From an uncultured Alphaproteobacteria bacterium (GTDB lineage Bacteria; Pseudomonadota; Alphaproteobacteria; CASFRQ01; SAAU01), in NCBI GenBank assembly GCA_949296785.1, contig CASFRQ010000114.1, forward strand, positions 1 through 7,681: a DNA stretch of 7,681 nucleotides, in the 5' to 3' direction. Numbering within the stretch: the stretch's first letter is position 1; each line of letters begins with the position of its first letter. Both the position numbers and the translations under genes were made by a program. The notes below the pieces were generated by a model, which saw only the letters and a program-made list of their open reading frames with translations, did not search any database and was not told the origin of the DNA. This document shows, piece after piece, positions 6,152 through 7,681 of the stretch.

Positions 6152-6640
6152 GAGTTTTCCCGGTTTGCGTTATTTCGGATTTTGAGAGAGTCCCTTAATC
6201 TAAAAAATCAATTGCTTTAATCGGGCGGATTGAAAAGATTCAAGCCTTATGAGGGTTGAAAAAGGTGGCGGTCTTTTCTGTTTTCGTTCGGAAAGGCGTT
6301 TTTACTTTATATTGAGGCGCTCGGACTTCCTTTCGGATGGTTTAAGCAAGGTTGTATTTAAATTTTTTTTAGCGAAAAGTTATTTTTTATCTCCTCTTTA
6401 CTCCCGTTTTTTATTCACGGCGCCGGAAAAGAGCGTTGTTTTGAGAAGTTTTTCCAAAATTCCAAAGAGCAGGTCGTCTGCCCTTAGATTTTTTGAAAAT
6501 CAATGAAATAAAGGAGTTTTTTTCTGTCGGTGATGAATTTGATATTTTGAGCAGTTTTTGCAATAAATCAGAAAAATCGCGAAGGGAAGGGGAAAAACAA
6601 AGACAGAAAGGGCAAATATCGCGGCGGAAAAAGGAAATAT
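6152..6640. other. About 490 bp intergenic region without a supported gene
   Basis: An 85-codon plus-strand frame at 6249-6506 has no ribosome site, and its composition (Phe, Ser, Arg, Leu) is that of translated A/T-rich DNA. A minus-strand frame through 6500-6874 runs across a tRNA gene and is not real. A good AAAGGAG at about 6507-6513 leads only to short stop-terminated frames. No repeat or RNA structure stood out. Confidence 0.6.
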
Positions 6641-6666
6641 AAAAAGCGGCCTTAAAAAGACCGCTT
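6641..6666 (-). terminator. Intrinsic terminator of the tRNA unit
   Basis: On the minus strand AAGCGGTC (6666-6659) pairs with GGCCGCTT (6651-6644), an 8-bp stem with one G:T pair and a TTTTTAA loop, running into T residues at 6645-6641. It starts 6 nt after the CCA end of tRNA-Asn. Confidence 0.9.
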
Positions 6667-6672
6667 CTTTAA

Positions 6673-6747
6673 TGGCTCCGGCGGTAGGGCTCGAACCTAC
6701 GACCGATCGGTTAACAGCCGATTGCTCTACCTCTGAGCTACACCGGA
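6673..6747 (-). tRNA. tRNA-Asn (anticodon GTT)
   Basis: The 75-nt minus-strand sequence folds as a full cloverleaf. The acceptor stem is TCCGGTG with CGCCGGA, the D arm contains GCTC...GAGC, the anticodon arm ATCGG-CTGTTAA-CCGAT reads GTT, and the T arm contains GGTTCGAGCCC. The discriminator is G and the CCA end is encoded at 6675-6673. Confidence 0.97.
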
Positions 6748-6813
6748 ACAACACAGAAAGATATACCCCTTTTAAATTTTTTTTGCAAGAGAAAAAATAT
6801 CTTTTTTTACTTT

Positions 6814-6888
6814 TGGAGGCCGGTACCGGAATTGAACCGATATAAAAGGATTTGCAGTCCTCTGCATGAGCCATTCTGCCAACCGGCC
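6814..6888 (-). tRNA. tRNA-Cys (anticodon GCA)
   Basis: The 75-nt minus-strand sequence forms a cloverleaf with acceptor stem GGCCGGT/ACCGGCC. The anticodon arm is GAGGA-CTGCAAA-TCCTT, reading GCA, and the T arm is ATCGG-TTCAATT-CCGGT. CCA is encoded at 6816-6814 after a U discriminator, as expected for tRNA-Cys. It lies 66 bp upstream of tRNA-Asn on the same strand, with no terminator between, so the two are probably one transcript. Confidence 0.97.
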
Positions 6889-6902
6889 TTAAAAGTGTTT
6901 TA

Positions 6903-6931
6903 TATTTACCTGTAAAAGGCTTTCAGGTCAA
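6903..6931 (-). promoter_or_regulatory. Promoter of the tRNA-Cys/tRNA-Asn unit
   Basis: On the minus strand TTGACC (6931-6926) and TAAATA (6908-6903) are 17 bp apart. Transcription would start near 6896, just 8 nt before mature tRNA-Cys. Placement and quality fit a stable-RNA promoter. Confidence 0.65.
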
Positions 6932-6987
6932 GAAAAAAATAATTCCTTTTTGTTTTTAGTAACGGATTATTTAAACGAAAGATATTT

Positions 6988-7533
6988 TTATTGTTTGCAA
7001 GCCTCCCAATAAAAATAAATACCGATATAATTGGATTCGCTGTTTTCACATAGGTTGGATATGGTTCCGGCGTTTTTTTCATCCGAAACGCAATAATAAC
7101 TGCTCGTACCGATGGCCATTTTCGGCATTCGCAGAGAAGCCCAAGCCAGACAAGCTTCTTTCGGCAATCCATAAGCCCGAAATCTGAAGCGGTGAGCCAT
7201 TCCCGAAGATGTGTTGGAAGCGCCCGTCAAAGTAGGATCCAGGGAAGCGTTGCCGCCAAGAACTTTAACGGCATCAGACAGAGAGGTCATATCAATACCT
7301 GTTAAAGAAAGAGAATTCTCTTTTTGGATTTGAATATCAGCGTATAAGGATTCAACTTCATTATAAAGAAGAACGGTTTCTTCCAAAAATTTATTAATTC
7401 TGATTTTCCGCATTGCCATGTTATAGCCAGCCAGTCCACCGACCGATAAAACACCTATGATGGCTAATACGCCCAGCATCTCTATCATGCTCCGGCCTTT
7501 CTCATTGTACCGACTGCTTGAAAAATACCTCAT
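6988..7533 (-). CDS. Type IV pilin-like / type II secretion pseudopilin-like protein
   Basis: This 181-residue protein has a class III (prepilin) signal. A short basic leader of 13 residues ends in EKG (11-13), and RSMIEMLGVLAIIGVLSVGG (14-33) begins the hydrophobic helix with the conserved Glu at +5 (E18). The expected prepilin-peptidase cut is after G13. The helix runs to about residue 40, followed by a soluble domain. Four Cys (128, 148, 162 and 179) could form two disulfides, one closing a loop near the C-terminus as in many pilins. R14 at mature position 1 is unusual, where Phe or Met is typical. GGAGGAG at 7536-7542 sits just before ATG 7533. No assembly ATPase, peptidase or secretin gene is visible here, so pilus and secretion roles cannot be told apart. 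No clear terminator was found before the tRNA promoter. Confidence 0.85.
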   Translation of the reverse strand: MRYFSSSRYNEKGRSMIEMLGVLAIIGVLSVGGLAGYNMAMRKIRINKFLEETVLLYNEVESLYADIQIQKENSLSLTGIDMTSLSDAVKVLGGNASLDPTLTGASNTSSGMAHRFRFRAYGLPKEACLAWASLRMPKMAIGTSSYYCVSDEKNAGTISNLCENSESNYIGIYFYWEACKQ

Positions 7534-7536
7534 TTC

Positions 7537-7550
7537 TCCTCCGTTTTGTT
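7537..7550 (-). repeat. Shared leader block, copy 1 (inverted with respect to 7649-7662)
   Basis: The 14-nt AACAAAACGGAGGA occurs here on the minus strand and again at 7649-7662 on the plus strand, each just upstream of an ATG. It includes the Shine-Dalgarno sequence but extends 5' of it. Confidence 0.85.
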
Positions 7551-7554
7551 ACCT

Positions 7555-7567
7555 TTTAACGGTCGTT
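7555..7567 (+). repeat. Direct repeat with near-palindromic core, copy 1
   Basis: TTTAACGGTCGTT matches 7629-7641 at 12 of 13 positions. Its core AACG-GT-CGTT has dyad symmetry, a feature of operator sites. It lies between the candidate prepilin promoter and the prepilin start. Confidence 0.6.
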
Positions 7568-7575
7568 TAAAACGA

Positions 7576-7604
7576 AACATACCCTATTAAGCGTAACCGT
7601 GCAA
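7576..7604 (-). promoter_or_regulatory. Candidate promoter of the prepilin-like gene
   Basis: On the minus strand TTGCAC (7604-7599) and TATGTT (7581-7576) are 17 bp apart. The predicted start near 7569 would place the repeat at 7555-7567 immediately downstream of it, a position suited to an operator. Confidence 0.4.
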
Positions 7605-7628
7605 TATAAATCTCTTCTTTTGTTCACA

Positions 7629-7641
7629 TTTAACGGTCATT
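7629..7641 (+). repeat. Direct repeat with near-palindromic core, copy 2
   Basis: TTTAACGGTCATT is the second copy, 74 bp from the first and 25 bp before the ATG at 7667. One base breaks the core symmetry (CATT instead of CGTT). Confidence 0.6.
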
Positions 7642-7648
7642 AAAAAAG

Positions 7649-7662
7649 AACAAAACGGAGGA
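7649..7662 (+). repeat. Shared leader block, copy 2
   Basis: This is an exact copy of the 14-nt block at 7537-7550 in the opposite orientation. It provides the GGAGGA ribosome site for the gene starting at 7667. Confidence 0.85.
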
Positions 7663-7666
7663 AAAA

Positions 7667-7681
7667 ATGAAGTATAAAAAG
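7667..7681 (+). CDS. First five codons of a divergent gene (partial)
   Basis: ATG 7667 follows a strong GGAGGA site (7656-7662 region), and the window ends after MKYKK. The basic start and the leader shared with the prepilin gene make a second prepilin-like or other exported protein plausible, but five codons cannot show this. Confidence 0.5.

Noticed and set aside
6249..6506. 85-codon plus-strand frame
   Set aside because: No ribosome site, low-complexity A/T-driven composition, no motif.
6500..6874. 124-codon minus-strand frame
   Set aside because: It translates straight through tRNA-Asn and the tRNA terminator.

Overview
This looks like chromosomal DNA from a low-to-mid GC alphaproteobacterium, probably an uncultured host- or gut-associated lineage. 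Three things suggest this: a FYDLN_acid (TIGR02300-type) protein, a family typical of Alphaproteobacteria, next to rpsA; a type IV-like prepilin with the RSMIEMLG signature that I associate with uncultured gut alphaproteobacteria; and A/T-rich spacers around GC-richer genes. The taxonomic call is inference; no marker search was possible.

Layout. Positions 1-148 (minus) hold the 5' end of an unrecognised gene that runs off the left edge. Divergent from it, behind a good promoter, is a plus-strand cluster: lemA (277-846), an HtpX-like M48 membrane metalloprotease (1110-2315) and, 18 bp later, a nitroreductase-fold flavoprotein (2334-2846). LemA and HtpX-type proteases are a recurrent gene pair in membrane-protein quality control.

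Positions 2847-3656 carry no intact gene. Most of the second half is a mosaic of degenerate fragments of the two neighbouring genes: pieces of the rpsA 3' end (at least two partial copies) with a 92-bp piece of the TIGR02300-type gene wedged between rpsA pieces. This is the most unusual part of the window.

rpsA (3657-5438, minus) encodes ribosomal protein S1 with six S1 domains and a Lys/Glu-rich tail, and ends in a clear intrinsic terminator. The zinc-ribbon/acidic TIGR02300-type gene (5724-6089, plus) is divergent from it and also has a strong terminator. About 490 bp without a gene follow (6152-6640). A minus-strand tRNA-Cys/tRNA-Asn unit comes next (6888 to 6673), with its own promoter and terminator. 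At the right end a minus-strand prepilin-like gene (6988-7533) diverges from a gene of which only five codons are present (7667 onward); the two leaders share a Shine-Dalgarno block and a repeated near-palindromic element.

Functionally the window is mostly housekeeping: envelope protein quality control, translation (S1, two tRNAs) and a surface or pseudopilus component. I saw no CRISPR array, transposase, integrase, phage gene or recognisable defence system. The real oddities are the patchwork pseudogene region and the shared prepilin leader.
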